DNA of 64,000 nt from Accumulibacter sp. (GTDB lineage Bacteria > Pseudomonadota > Gammaproteobacteria > Burkholderiales > Rhodocyclaceae). The stretch spans positions 1,984,001 to 2,048,000 of the forward strand of contig NZ_JAZKUG010000001.1 of assembly GCF_036625195.1 (NCBI RefSeq), in the 5' to 3' direction. The first letter of the stretch is position 1. Each line of letters starts with the position of its first letter. Below, piece by piece: positions 34,489 through 43,514 of the stretch. Under the pieces are notes generated by a model. The model ran no database searches. It was not told where the DNA came from and saw only the letters and a list, made by a program, of their open reading frames with translations. Position numbers and translations under genes: made by a program.

Positions 34489-35283
34489 ATGCAGGCCGTG
34501 CCTTCGGCCTTGCGCCACCTGCTGGCCGCCGTTGCCGTTGTCTGTGGCCTGCTGGGCCTGGCAGGGACGGTGGCAGCCGAACTGCCCGATGTCATCGAGC
34601 GGATCAAGCCATCGGTGGTCGTCGTCGGGACGCAGCAGGTGACCCGCAGCCCGCAGTTCGTCATGCGCGGAACGGGCTTCGTCGTCGGCGACGGCCGCAC
34701 GGTGGCGACCAATGCGCACGTGGTCGCGGCAGCGATCGACGAGGCGGCAGGCGAGAAGCTGGTCATCCTCGTCCGGCCGGCCGCTGGCAAGGCACAGCAG
34801 CGGCCGGCCAGGGTCGTCGCGGTGGACAAGGGGCACGATCTCGCGCTGCTGCGCATCGATGGCCCGTTGCTGCCGACCCTCACCCTGCACGAATCGGAGC
34901 CCGTGCGCGAAGGCCAGGCGATCGCCTTTACCGGCTTTCCCATCGGCGGCGCGCTGGGGTTGTCGCCGGTCACGCATCGCGGCATCATTTCGGCGATCAC
35001 GCCGATCGTCCTGCCGGGGGCCAATGCCCGCGAACTGAACGCCCGTGTCGTGCAGCAGATCAGGGAAGGCAGTTTCGACATCTATCAGCTCGATGCGACG
35101 GCCTACCCGGGCAACAGCGGCGGCCCGCTGTTCGAGGTCAGCCGCGGCGAGGTGCTTGGCGTCATCAACATGGTCTTCGTCAAGGAAAACAAGGAATCGG
35201 TTCTCAGCAAGCCGTCCGGGATCAGCTTCGCCATTCCCGTGCGTTTCCTGCGGGAGCTGTTGCAGAAGAGCGGCACGGAGTAA
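34489..35283 (+). CDS. Trypsin-like periplasmic serine protease (HtrA-like, no PDZ)
   Basis: A 264-residue secreted serine protease. Signal peptide with hydrophobic core LLAAVAVVCGLLGLAGTVAA; the triad is His in TNAHVV near residue 78, Asp in KGHDLALLRI near 119, and Ser in GNSGGPLFE near 208. The protein stops after the protease domain, so it lacks the PDZ domains of DegP/DegS. Only 1 nt separates it from the transglycosylase gene. It fits a quality-control or processing role in the same envelope unit. Confidence 0.85.
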   Translation: MQAVPSALRHLLAAVAVVCGLLGLAGTVAAELPDVIERIKPSVVVVGTQQVTRSPQFVMRGTGFVVGDGRTVATNAHVVAAAIDEAAGEKLVILVRPAAGKAQQRPARVVAVDKGHDLALLRIDGPLLPTLTLHESEPVREGQAIAFTGFPIGGALGLSPVTHRGIISAITPIVLPGANARELNARVVQQIREGSFDIYQLDATAYPGNSGGPLFEVSRGEVLGVINMVFVKENKESVLSKPSGISFAIPVRFLRELLQKSGTE

Positions 35284-35516
35284 ATCTTCGCTTCCCCGGG
35301 CCCTGGCCGATGCCCTGGTGCTGCCGCGCCATGCGGCCGGGGCAGTCCTTGCCCGACAGGGAAATCGATCATCTGCCGCCGCGGTCTCCTTGTCGGACCC
35401 GGCTGCCAACGGCCCGTTGCCGGTGAGCGGTGGCTGCCTTCCTGCGCACGGACCTTCATTTTGCGGCTGTCTGAGCCGGCTTCTGGTAGCATGCTCGCTG
35501 CTCCGACGGACCGTCA

Positions 35517-37463
35517 ATGACCGCCTTGCTCGCTGAAGTCTTTTCCGCCTCCGGGCCGCTCGCCGCGGCGGTTCCCGGTTATCGTCCGCGGTCGCAGCAG
35601 CTCGAACTGGCAGAACGCATTGCCGCCGCCATGGCGGCCAACGCGGTGCTCGTCGCCGAAGCCGGCACCGGCACCGGCAAGACCTATGCCTACCTCGTTC
35701 CGGCGCTGCTCTCGGGGGGCAAGGTGATCGTGTCCACGGGGACGAAAAACCTGCAGGACCAGCTTTTCGCGCGCGACGTTCCGACCATCCGCAAGGCTCT
35801 CGGCCTGCCGGTCCGGGTTGCCCTGCTCAAGGGCCGTGCCAACTATCTCTGCCACCACCATCTCGCACGCTCGCTCGCCGATGGCCGCTTCCTCACGCGC
35901 GAGGATGCTGCCTGGGCGCAGCGCATCGCACGCTTTGCCCAGCAGACGCGCAGTGGCGACAAGGCAGAGTGTGTCGATGTGCCCGAGAACGCGACGGTGT
36001 GGCCGATGGTCACCTCGACGCGCGACAACTGCCTCGGGCAGGACTGTCCGCAGCACAAGGAGTGCTTCGTCCTTGCTGCCCGCCGTGAGGCGCTGGCCGC
36101 CGACCTGGTGGTGGTGAACCATCACCTCTTCTTCGCCGACGTGATGCTGCGCGACGAGGGCACGGCGGAACTCCTGCCGGCCTGCAACACGGTGGTCTTC
36201 GACGAAGCGCACCAGTTGCCAGAGGTCGCCAGCCTGTTCTTCGGCGACAGCGTCTCGACCGCGCAACTCCTCGAACTTGGCCGGGACGCGCAGAGCGAAG
36301 CGCTGACGGCGGCGCGCGACTGCCTCGACCTGCCACGCCTGAGCGTCCGGCTGGAGAAGGACGTGCGCGATCTGCGGCTCACGCTGCCGGTCGAGCCGGC
36401 GCGTCATGCACTGCCGCAGCTTGCCGCCCGACCCCGGTTTGCCGAGGCCCTGGCGACCACGATCGCAGCCGTCGAGGCGCTGGCCGCCCTGCTCGAGACG
36501 CAGGCGCAGCGCAGCGAGGGGCTGGACAACTGCTGGCGGCGTGCGGGTAGCCTGCTGCAACGGCTGCAAGCCTGGCAGGCCGGCACCAACGACGACTTCG
36601 TCCGGTGGGCCGAGACCTATACGCACGCGCTGCAGCTCAATGCCACGCCGCTGGCGATCGCCGGCATCATGCAGAAGCAGATGAGCGGGCATCCGCGCGC
36701 CTGGATCTTCACTTCCGCGACGCTCGCCGTGCAGAACGACTTCGGCCACTACTGTGCGGAGATGGGCCTGGTCGATGCGTCTTCGGCGCGTTGGGAGAGC
36801 CCCTTCGATTATCCGCGGCAGGCGCTGCTCTACGTGCCGCGCAATCTGCCCGAACCGAACGCTCCCGACCATGCCGAGGCGGTCGTCGGCGCAGCGTGGC
36901 CGGTGCTGCGCGAGAGCGGCGGCCGCGCCTTTTTCCTGTGCACCTCGCTGCGCGCGATGCGCCGGGTACACGAACTGCTCGCCGAGCGGCTCGCCCGCGA
37001 CGGTCTCGAGCTGCCGCTGCTGCTGCAGGGCGAGTTGGGGAAGAACGAGCTGCTCGAGCGCTTTCGCCGTCTCGGCAATGCCATCCTGATCGGCAGCCAG
37101 AGCTTCTGGGAAGGCGTCGATGTCCGTGGCGAGGCACTGTCGCTGGTGGTCATCGACAAGCTGCCGTTCGCCCCACCCGACGACCCGGTGCTGTCGGCAC
37201 GACTCGATAAGCTGCGCAGCGAAGGCCGCAATGGATTTCTCGAGTACCAGCTGCCGCGGACGGTCATCAACGTCAAGCAGGGGGCGGGCCGGCTGATTCG
37301 CGATGAGAGCGACCGCGGCGTGCTGATGATCTGCGATCCACGCCTGATCGCCAAGACCTACGGCAAGCGGATCTGGCGCAGCCTGCCACCGATGCGGCGG
37401 ACGCGCGAGCTGGCTGACGCGGTGGCCTTCTTCAGACCGGCAGCCGGTGCCAGCGGCGCATGA
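35517..37463 (+). CDS. ATP-dependent DNA helicase, YoaA/DinG type
   Basis: A 648-residue XPD-like iron-sulfur helicase. Walker A in AEAGTGTGKTYAY near residue 47, DEAHQLPEV (DEAH box), and later FTSATLAV and the motif-VI region QGAGRLIRDESDRGV. Four cysteines consistent with the [4Fe-4S] site are at C141, C166, C171 and C177 (approximate positions, in KAECVDV, RDNCLGQDC and KECFV). The length fits YoaA rather than full-length DinG with a nuclease domain. It probably resolves R-loops or damaged forks. Its end overlaps the next gene as ATGA. Confidence 0.88.
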   Translation: MTALLAEVFSASGPLAAAVPGYRPRSQQLELAERIAAAMAANAVLVAEAGTGTGKTYAYLVPALLSGGKVIVSTGTKNLQDQLFARDVPTIRKALGLPVRVALLKGRANYLCHHHLARSLADGRFLTREDAAWAQRIARFAQQTRSGDKAECVDVPENATVWPMVTSTRDNCLGQDCPQHKECFVLAARREALAADLVVVNHHLFFADVMLRDEGTAELLPACNTVVFDEAHQLPEVASLFFGDSVSTAQLLELGRDAQSEALTAARDCLDLPRLSVRLEKDVRDLRLTLPVEPARHALPQLAARPRFAEALATTIAAVEALAALLETQAQRSEGLDNCWRRAGSLLQRLQAWQAGTNDDFVRWAETYTHALQLNATPLAIAGIMQKQMSGHPRAWIFTSATLAVQNDFGHYCAEMGLVDASSARWESPFDYPRQALLYVPRNLPEPNAPDHAEAVVGAAWPVLRESGGRAFFLCTSLRAMRRVHELLAERLARDGLELPLLLQGELGKNELLERFRRLGNAILIGSQSFWEGVDVRGEALSLVVIDKLPFAPPDDPVLSARLDKLRSEGRNGFLEYQLPRTVINVKQGAGRLIRDESDRGVLMICDPRLIAKTYGKRIWRSLPPMRRTRELADAVAFFRPAAGASGA

Positions 37464-38797
37464 ACGCGCAACTGCCACCATCGCTGCAAGAACTCCTGCC
37501 GGCCGACTGCCGTGCCGCGGCGGAACTGCTGAATCGTGGTTGCGCCTGCATCTCGGTCGATCACCAGTCGCTGCGGCGGGAACTCGCGGCCTGTGCGCGT
37601 GACGCCGGAGCGAGTGACTGGCTGGCGAGCCGCCCGCACCTGTTCGCCGACAGCATGGTCTTCGTCGGCGCACTGCATCTCGAGCGGATGACGCGGACGA
37701 TCGCCGCCATCGAGCGGGTGGTCGCGCTGCCTGCCTACCGGCAGCGGGTGCTCGCCTACGCGCCGGCGGTGGCGCAGCACGCGCCGGCAGCCGCGGGTGT
37801 CTTCCTCGGCTACGACTTCCATCTCGCTCCGCAGGGGCCGCAACTCATCGAGATCAACTCGAATGCCGGCGGTGCGCTGCTCAATGCCAGTCTCCTGCGG
37901 GCGCAACGGGCGTGCTGTGCGGCGGTGGCGCAGATCATGCCGCAACCGCCGCCGGTCGAGCGTCTCTTTCTCGACATGTTCCGCAACGAGTGGCGGCTGG
38001 CGCGGCCGGAAGTGGCGGCGACGCGTCCGCTGGCGCGTGTCGCGATCGTCGACGAGGTGCCGGCCGAGCAATACCTGGCGCCGGAGTTCGAGCTCTTTCG
38101 CCGGCTCTTTGCCGACAATGGCATCGCTGCGCTGGTCGCCGATCCCGCCGAGCTGTCGTACGATGGCGAGCGGCTGCATTGCCGCGGCGAGGCCATCGAC
38201 CTGGTGTACAATCGGCTGACCGATTTCGCGCTCGCCGCGCCACGCAACGCCAGCCTGCGCCAGGCCTATCTCGACGACGCCGTCGTCCTCACGCCGCATC
38301 CGCGGACGCATGCGCTGTTCGCCGACAAACGCAATCTGCTGGCACTCGGGGACCAGGAGTGGCTGCGGGCGATCGGCGTGGACCCTGGCGACCGCGAGCT
38401 GCTCGCCAGCGGCATTCCACGTACCGAAGAGGTCACGCCAGAGAACGCCGACGCTTTCTGGGCCAGCCGCCGGCAGTGGTTCTTCAAGCCGGCCGCCGGT
38501 TTCGGCAGCAAGGCCGCCTATCGCGGCGACAAGCTGACGCGCCGGGTGTTCGCCGAAGTCGCGCGCGGCGGCCATGTCGCGCAGGCGGTCGTCAGCCCCT
38601 CCGAACGCCGCCTGCTGATCGACGGTGTCGAGCAGGACTTCAAGCTCGACCTGCGCAACTATGCATACCGCGGTGCGGTGCAACTGGTTTCGGCGCGCCT
38701 CTACCGTGGCCAGACGACCAATTTCCGGACTCCCGGTGGCGGCTTCGCCGCGGTCCTCGCCGTTCCCGGGCAGCGTCGCTGCCTCAGCTGCGAATGA
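37460..38797 (+). CDS. ATP-grasp-like protein of unknown function
   Basis: I do not recognise a named family for this 445-residue cytoplasmic protein. An acidic segment LIEINSNAGGALLNASL near residue 130 and a later FFKPAAGFGSKAAYRG near residue 348 recall the metal-binding and glycine-rich loops of ATP-grasp ligases, as does the C-terminal TTNFRTPGGGFA. Their order, with the E-x-N segment first, might reflect a permuted arrangement or an N-terminal pre-ATP-grasp domain. It overlaps yoaA and mobB by 4 bp each, so it is translationally coupled to a helicase and molybdenum cofactor genes without an obvious functional link. Confidence 0.55.
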   Translation: MNAQLPPSLQELLPADCRAAAELLNRGCACISVDHQSLRRELAACARDAGASDWLASRPHLFADSMVFVGALHLERMTRTIAAIERVVALPAYRQRVLAYAPAVAQHAPAAAGVFLGYDFHLAPQGPQLIEINSNAGGALLNASLLRAQRACCAAVAQIMPQPPPVERLFLDMFRNEWRLARPEVAATRPLARVAIVDEVPAEQYLAPEFELFRRLFADNGIAALVADPAELSYDGERLHCRGEAIDLVYNRLTDFALAAPRNASLRQAYLDDAVVLTPHPRTHALFADKRNLLALGDQEWLRAIGVDPGDRELLASGIPRTEEVTPENADAFWASRRQWFFKPAAGFGSKAAYRGDKLTRRVFAEVARGGHVAQAVVSPSERRLLIDGVEQDFKLDLRNYAYRGAVQLVSARLYRGQTTNFRTPGGGFAAVLAVPGQRRCLSCE

Positions 38798-39321
38798 GGA
38801 TCTTCGGCATCACGGGCTACTCCGGTGCTGGCAAGACGACGCTGATCGAGCGCATCCTGCCGCAGATGATCGAGCGTGGCCTGCGCGTCTCGGTGCTCAA
38901 GCACGCCCATCACGACTTCGACGTCGATCGCCCGGGCAAGGACTCGTTCCGTCACCGCCAGGCAGGGGCCAGCGAAGTGCTGCTCGTCAACGCGTCGCGC
39001 TGGGTGCTGATGCGCGAGCTGCGCGGTGCGCCCGAGCCGACGCTGGCCGAATGCGCGAGCCGTTTCTCGCCCTGTGACCTGCTCCTCGTCGAGGGCTTCA
39101 AGCGCGAGCCGATCGCCCGCCTCGAGGTCCATCGGCCGGCGCATGGCAAGCCACCGCTGTGGCCGGAGCAGCGGCAGATCGTCGCCGTCGCCTCGGACGA
39201 GGCAGAGCCGGCGGGTCTGCCGGCGGGGCTCCGCTGGCTGGACCTGAACGACGTGCCGGCGATCGTCGCTTTCATCCTCGATCATCTTCAACGCACGGAG
39301 GAAGCCGATGCAGTCCTTTGA
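38794..39321 (+). CDS. mobB: Molybdopterin-guanine dinucleotide biosynthesis adaptor MobB
   Basis: A 175-residue GTP-binding P-loop protein. Walker A GYSGAGKTTLIE near residue 8, then VLKHAHHDFDVDRPGKDSFRHRQAG (shown in parts: KHAHHDF and GKDSFRHRQAGA), and the switch-like LLLVEGFKREPIARLEV. These are typical of MobB. No mobA is visible nearby. It overlaps the preceding gene as ATGA and the following moeA by 14 bp. Confidence 0.9.
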   Translation: MRIFGITGYSGAGKTTLIERILPQMIERGLRVSVLKHAHHDFDVDRPGKDSFRHRQAGASEVLLVNASRWVLMRELRGAPEPTLAECASRFSPCDLLLVEGFKREPIARLEVHRPAHGKPPLWPEQRQIVAVASDEAEPAGLPAGLRWLDLNDVPAIVAFILDHLQRTEEADAVL

Positions 39322-40513
39322 AGAAGCACTTGAGCGCCTGCTCGCGGCGGCTCCGGCGGTCGCCGAGGTCGAGTCGCTGGCGACGCGACACGCCGATCGA
39401 CGTGTCCTCGCGCAGGCACAGATGGCGACGGTCGATTCGCCGCCGCTCGACAATTCGGCGATGGATGGCTATGCCGTCGCGCTTGCCGATGTCCCGCGGC
39501 CGGGGATTTGCCTGCCGGTGACGCAGCGCATTCCGGCCGGCAGCGTCGGCAGCCGGCTGCAACCGGGAAGTGCGGCGCGCATCTTCACCGGAGCGCCGCT
39601 GCCGCCCGGCGCGGACGCGGTCGTGATGCAGGAACTGTGCGAACACGCTGCGGCGCAGGTGCGGATCAACCACCTGCCGCAACCAGGCGAGCACATCCGT
39701 CGGGCGGGCAGCGACATCGCCGCCGGCAGCGAGATTCTCGCCTGCGGCCAGCGCCTGCGGCCACAGGACACGGCGCTCGCGGCTTCGGTCGGCATCGCCT
39801 CGTTGCCGGTGTTCAGGCGCCTGCGGGTGGCGCTGCTGAGCACCGGAAACGAGCTGCGCATGCCGGGCGAAACGCTGCCGCCGGGGGCGATCTACAACGC
39901 CAACCGCTTCCTCCTCGCGGCCCTGCTCGAACGGCTTGGCTGTATCGTCGACGACGCCGGCGAGGTCGCCGACAGCCTGACGGCGACGCAGGCCGCGTTG
40001 CGCGCCGCGGCCGGAAAGAACGACCTGGTGCTCTCGTCCGCTGGCGTCTCGGTCGGCGAGGAGGATCATGTCCGGGCAGCGGTCGAGGGCGCTGGCCGGC
40101 TCGAAATGTGGAAGATCGCGATCAAGCCGGGCAAGCCGCTGGCTTTCGGCCATCTGGCGACGAACGGCCGCGAGGTCCCCTTCGTCGGGCTGCCCGGCAA
40201 CCCGGTATCGTGCCTCGTCACCTTCCTGATGCTGGTGCGGCCGCTGCTTCTGCGGATGCAGGGGGTGCGCGAGGTGACCCCGGCGAGCTACCGGTTGCGC
40301 GCCGATTTCGACTGGCCAAGCCCGGACGCGCGGCGCGAGTTCCTGCGCGTCCGCAGCCATTCCGGCGGCGCGGTCGAGCTCTTCGGCAACCAGGGCTCGG
40401 GCGTCCTGACCTCGGCGGCTTGGGGCGATGGCCTGATCGACAACCCGCCGCAGCAGGTGATCCGGCGTGGCGACGCAGTCTGCTTCATGCCTTTCTCGGC
40501 CTTGCTCGACTGA
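39308..40513 (+). CDS. moeA: Molybdopterin molybdenumtransferase MoeA
   Basis: Inserts molybdate into adenylylated molybdopterin. The 401 residues include DNSAMDGYAV near residue 52, RIFTGAPLPPGADAVVMQE, the MoaB/Mog-like domain with STGNEL, GAIYNANRF and SSAGVSVGEEDHV, and KPGKPLAFG plus GLPGNPVSCLVTF near the end. Length and motif order match MoeA. It starts inside mobB and is followed after 15 nt by moaD. Confidence 0.94.
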   Translation: MQSFEEALERLLAAAPAVAEVESLATRHADRRVLAQAQMATVDSPPLDNSAMDGYAVALADVPRPGICLPVTQRIPAGSVGSRLQPGSAARIFTGAPLPPGADAVVMQELCEHAAAQVRINHLPQPGEHIRRAGSDIAAGSEILACGQRLRPQDTALAASVGIASLPVFRRLRVALLSTGNELRMPGETLPPGAIYNANRFLLAALLERLGCIVDDAGEVADSLTATQAALRAAAGKNDLVLSSAGVSVGEEDHVRAAVEGAGRLEMWKIAIKPGKPLAFGHLATNGREVPFVGLPGNPVSCLVTFLMLVRPLLLRMQGVREVTPASYRLRADFDWPSPDARREFLRVRSHSGGAVELFGNQGSGVLTSAAWGDGLIDNPPQQVIRRGDAVCFMPFSALLD

Positions 40514-40528
40514 ATCCGGGAGACACTG

Positions 40529-40780
40529 ATGTTGAACATTCTCTACTTCGCTTCCGTGCGCGAGCGCCTCGGCCGGTCCGCCGAGGAACTGGCGCTGCCG
40601 GCCGGTGTGCGCGACGTCGCCGGCCTCATTCGCCATCTCGGCCAGCGGGGCGGTGCGTGGGAGGGCCTGGCCGGGACCAGGAACCTGCGCTGTGCCGTCA
40701 ACCAGCAGATGGTGCCGCTCGATTGGCCGCTCGCCGATGGCGACGAGCTGGCTTTCTTTCCACCGGTGACGGGGGGCTGA
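40529..40780 (+). CDS. moaD: Molybdopterin synthase sulfur carrier subunit MoaD
   Basis: Small ubiquitin-like subunit of 83 residues, starting MLNILYFASVRERLG and ending PPVTGG. The terminal Gly-Gly is the thiocarboxylate site needed to deliver sulfur to precursor Z. Three nucleotides separate it from moaE, its enzymatic partner. Confidence 0.95.
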   Translation: MLNILYFASVRERLGRSAEELALPAGVRDVAGLIRHLGQRGGAWEGLAGTRNLRCAVNQQMVPLDWPLADGDELAFFPPVTGG

Positions 40781-40783
40781 GGC

Positions 40784-41245
40784 ATGCCGGTGCGCATCCA
40801 GGAAGCCGATTTCGACATCGGCAGCGAACTCGCCGACCTTTGCCGTGCCGAGCCGCGGGTCGGTGCTCTGGCATCCTTCGTCGGCCTCGTGCGCGATGTC
40901 AGCGGTGGCGACGGCGTCAGCGAGATGAGCCTCGAACACTACCCCGGGATGACCGAGAAGGCGCTGGCGGCGATCGTCGGCGAAGCGCTGCAGCGCTGGT
41001 CGCTGATCGACGCCCTGGTGATCCATCGCGTCGGCCGCCTGCTGCCCGGCGACCGCATCGTCCTCGTTGCCGTCGCCGCCGCGCACCGCGCCGAGGCCTT
41101 CGCCGCCTGCGAGTTCATCATGGACTACCTGAAGACGCGGGCGCCGTTCTGGAAACGCGAGTTGACTGCGGCAGGGGCGCGCTGGGTCGAGGCGCGTGAT
41201 GATGACGACCGCGCCGCCGAGCGCTGGCGGCAGCCGGGCGCGTGA
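40784..41245 (+). CDS. moaE: Molybdopterin synthase catalytic subunit MoaE
   Basis: Large subunit of molybdopterin synthase, 153 residues. Typical blocks are GALASFVGLVRD, LEHYPGMTEKAL, IHRVGRLLPGD, and the C-terminal DYLKTRAPFWKRE with the conserved Lys residues that contact MoaD. It follows moaD after 3 nt and ends the molybdenum cofactor run mobB-moeA-moaD-moaE. Confidence 0.95.
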   Translation: MPVRIQEADFDIGSELADLCRAEPRVGALASFVGLVRDVSGGDGVSEMSLEHYPGMTEKALAAIVGEALQRWSLIDALVIHRVGRLLPGDRIVLVAVAAAHRAEAFAACEFIMDYLKTRAPFWKRELTAAGARWVEARDDDDRAAERWRQPGA

Positions 41246-41702
41246 GGTGGATCCTGCCGGTGTTGGCTGTGCCATGTGGAGAGGACGAGGCATCCAACCG
41301 CCATCGGGGCCGCATCTGCAGACCTGCACCCGATGGTCCTGGCTCGATTTGCGCTGGATTCTCCCATGCGTGCATCGGCAAAGGGGCTTGCCGCCAGGCG
41401 GCGGGCGCAGCCTGATGCTACCGCGCGATCGGTTGATCGAAATCCAGCTCGAGGCTTGGCTATGCCAGCGGAGTGGCGTCGCTTTGCGTCGCCACCGCGC
41501 ACGGCGTTAGGCCGCGCGCTGCGCCGTGCGGGTCAGCACGGGGCAGCCCGAGCAACAGCGTCGCGGCTTCGCGGGCGTGCCGGCGCTGTCGACTTCGACC
41601 GGGAAGCGGCGGACGACGCCCCGGACGCCGCACGTCGCCGAAAAAGAACCGGTCGCCGCCGGCGAAGTGCCGATCGTCACCGCGGTCGAACCCGAATGGA
41701 CA
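41246..41702. other. Non-coding stretch between moaE and the carbonic anhydrase
   Basis: About 450 bp between two converging genes with no recognisable gene, RNA or terminator. Several overlapping open frames on both strands have no domain and Arg/Ala-rich composition. It could be decayed coding sequence. Confidence 0.4.
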
Positions 41703-42410
41703 TCAGTGGTTGCCGGTGATGATCCGCATCGACGCTTCGTCGTACAACCAGGTGTCGTCGAAGAACGTCACGGTGCCGCTGGCCAGGTCATGTTTGCCGC
41801 CGATGATGCCCACCTTGCCGGCGGCGATCATGTGCTCGAGGATGGTGCTGCGGTTGACGATCGAGCGCACCGAGCGACGTACGTTGAGGTCGGCGACGTT
41901 CTCGACGAACGCGGCGTTCATCGAGTTGCGCGCTGCCGGATCGAGTGTCCTGTTCTCTTCATGGACGGCGGGCTGGATTTTCGACAGCAACTCGGTCAGG
42001 TTGCCAAGCTCCACATGGTCGCATGCGCCCTTGATCGCGCCGCACGAGGTGTGCCCGAGCACGACGATGAGCTTCGACCCGGCCACGTGGCATGCGAATT
42101 CGAGGCTGCCGATGATGTCGGTGTTGATCACGTTGCCGGCGATGCGTACCGAGAAGATGTCGCCGAGGCCCTGGTCGAAGATGAGTTCCGCGGACGTGCG
42201 GCTGTCGATGCAGCTGACGATGGTGGCGAACGGCCACTGTCCGTCGCGCGTCTGGTTGGCCTGTTGCAGCAGGTCGCGGCTCACGCGCAGGTTGTTGACG
42301 AAGCGCGCGTTGCCCTCCTTGAGGAACTGCAGGGCAAGCGCCGGGTTGACGGAGGCTTGGGTTTCGGACGTATGCGCTTTCATGGCGGAAGAAGCTTCCT
42401 TCGCGGTCAT
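41703..42410 (-). CDS. Beta-class carbonic anhydrase
   Basis: Zinc enzyme interconverting CO2 and bicarbonate. The 235-residue product shows CIDSRTSAEL (zinc Cys and the Asp-Arg dyad) near residue 67 and LGHTSCGAIKGAC with the zinc His and Cys near 119-122. ATG 42410 gives the longest form; an internal ATG at 42383 (MKAHT) with GAAGGAAG about 11 nt upstream is an alternative and would remove 9 residues. It is divergent from a LysR-type gene with a LysR-like palindrome between them. Confidence 0.87.
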   Translation of the reverse strand: MTAKEASSAMKAHTSETQASVNPALALQFLKEGNARFVNNLRVSRDLLQQANQTRDGQWPFATIVSCIDSRTSAELIFDQGLGDIFSVRIAGNVINTDIIGSLEFACHVAGSKLIVVLGHTSCGAIKGACDHVELGNLTELLSKIQPAVHEENRTLDPAARNSMNAAFVENVADLNVRRSVRSIVNRSTILEHMIAAGKVGIIGGKHDLASGTVTFFDDTWLYDEASMRIITGNH

Positions 42411-42446
42411 TGATGTTGACCGCGATGTTACCGACCGGTGAAAATA

Positions 42447-42465
42447 ATGAACAATCGATATTCAT
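42447..42465. promoter_or_regulatory. LysR-type operator candidate in the carbonic anhydrase / regulator intergenic region
   Basis: ATGAA (42447-42451) and TTCAT (42461-42465) form an inverted repeat around CAATCGATA, and TGAACAATCGATA contains a T-N11-A LysR-type core. The whole 79-bp divergent intergenic region is strikingly AT-rich compared with its surroundings, as expected of a shared promoter region. Confidence 0.45.
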
Positions 42466-42489
42466 GATGATTGGAATAGATCAGTATCT

Positions 42490-43428
42490 ATGAATACAAC
42501 CTTTCGCCAGCTGCGTCTCTTTCTCGCGCTTGCCGACCACGGCAGCGTCACAGCGGCCGCAGCGGCCTGCCACGTGACGCAGCCGACGGTATCGATGCAA
42601 TTGCGCGAGTTGGCCGACGCCGTCGGTCTCCCCCTCCATGAGCAGATCGGCAAGCGCCTCCACCTGACCGCGGCGGGCGAGGTGCTCGCGGCGACGGCGC
42701 GGGCGATGCTCGACGAATGGCTGGCGTTCGAGCAGGCCATCGATGCGATGAAAGGGCTGGAACGGGGACGCCTGCGCGTGTCGCTGGCGAGCACCGCGAA
42801 GTATTTCGTGCCGCGCCTGCTGGGCAGCTTCTGTGCGGCGCACCCGAACATCGAGATTGCGCTCGAAGTCCTGAATCGCGACGGTGTCGTCGCCCGTCTG
42901 CGCGAGAACCGCGATGACCTCTACATCATGTCGATGCCGCCCGAGAACCTCGACCTCGAACGCCACGCGTTCCTGCCCAATCCGCTGGTCCTCATCGCCA
43001 ACGAAGGGCACCGGCTGGCGGGGCGGCCCCTCGAACTCGCGGACCTCGCGGCCGAACGCTTCATCCTGCGCGAACGGGGTTCGGGGACACGACTGGCGTG
43101 CGATGCTCACTTCGCATACCATGGCTTCGTTCCCGAGGTGCGGCTCGCGCTGGGCAGCAACGAGGCGATAAAGCAGGCCGTTGCCGGGGGCCTCGGCCTG
43201 GCGGTGATCTCGCGCCACGCCCTGGCCGCCCGACCCGCGGGCGATCAGCTCACGATTCTCGATGTGCAGGGCTTCCCGCTCCAGTCCCGCTGGTTCACCC
43301 TCTACCCACGCGGCAAACGCCTGTCTCCGGTGGCGGCCGTCTTTCTCGAACACCTCGAGCAGACGGCATGCGAGCCGGTTGGGCGCCGTGACTCCTGCTG
43401 GCACGGACAGACTCTGGCCGAGGGATGA
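42490..43428 (+). CDS. LysR-family transcriptional regulator, CbbR-like
   Basis: DNA-binding regulator of 312 residues with an N-terminal winged helix-turn-helix (FRQLRLFLALADHGSVTAAA, then VTQPTVSMQLREL) and a periplasmic-binding-protein-like effector domain (from about residue 90, RGRLRVSLASTAKYFVPRLL). The overall sequence resembles CbbR/CysB-type members. It is divergent from the carbonic anhydrase, so control of that gene by CO2 status or a carbon metabolite is the natural guess. Confidence 0.88.
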   Translation: MNTTFRQLRLFLALADHGSVTAAAAACHVTQPTVSMQLRELADAVGLPLHEQIGKRLHLTAAGEVLAATARAMLDEWLAFEQAIDAMKGLERGRLRVSLASTAKYFVPRLLGSFCAAHPNIEIALEVLNRDGVVARLRENRDDLYIMSMPPENLDLERHAFLPNPLVLIANEGHRLAGRPLELADLAAERFILRERGSGTRLACDAHFAYHGFVPEVRLALGSNEAIKQAVAGGLGLAVISRHALAARPAGDQLTILDVQGFPLQSRWFTLYPRGKRLSPVAAVFLEHLEQTACEPVGRRDSCWHGQTLAEG

Positions 43429-43514
43429 GTGGTGCAAGGTCCACAGGCCCGCTGTCGACGCGCCATCCTGTTGTGATAGCCTTGCCGTTCCAGAACCCAC
43501 AAGGAGATTCTTCA

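Noticed and set aside
35284..35516. Promoter TTGCGG ... TAGCAT in front of the helicase gene
   Set aside because: The spacer would be 20 bp and both hexamers are weak, so not reported as a feature.
41292..41512. Integron attC-like ends (ATCCAAC at 41292 and GTTAGGC at 41506)
   Set aside because: The core sites are about 220 bp apart, longer than usual attC sites, with no L/R pairing in between and no integrase or cassette array nearby; probably chance.
41473..42441. 322-codon and 295-codon plus-strand open frames across the carbonic anhydrase
   Set aside because: Antisense to a carbonic anhydrase with all zinc ligands; shadows caused by high GC content.
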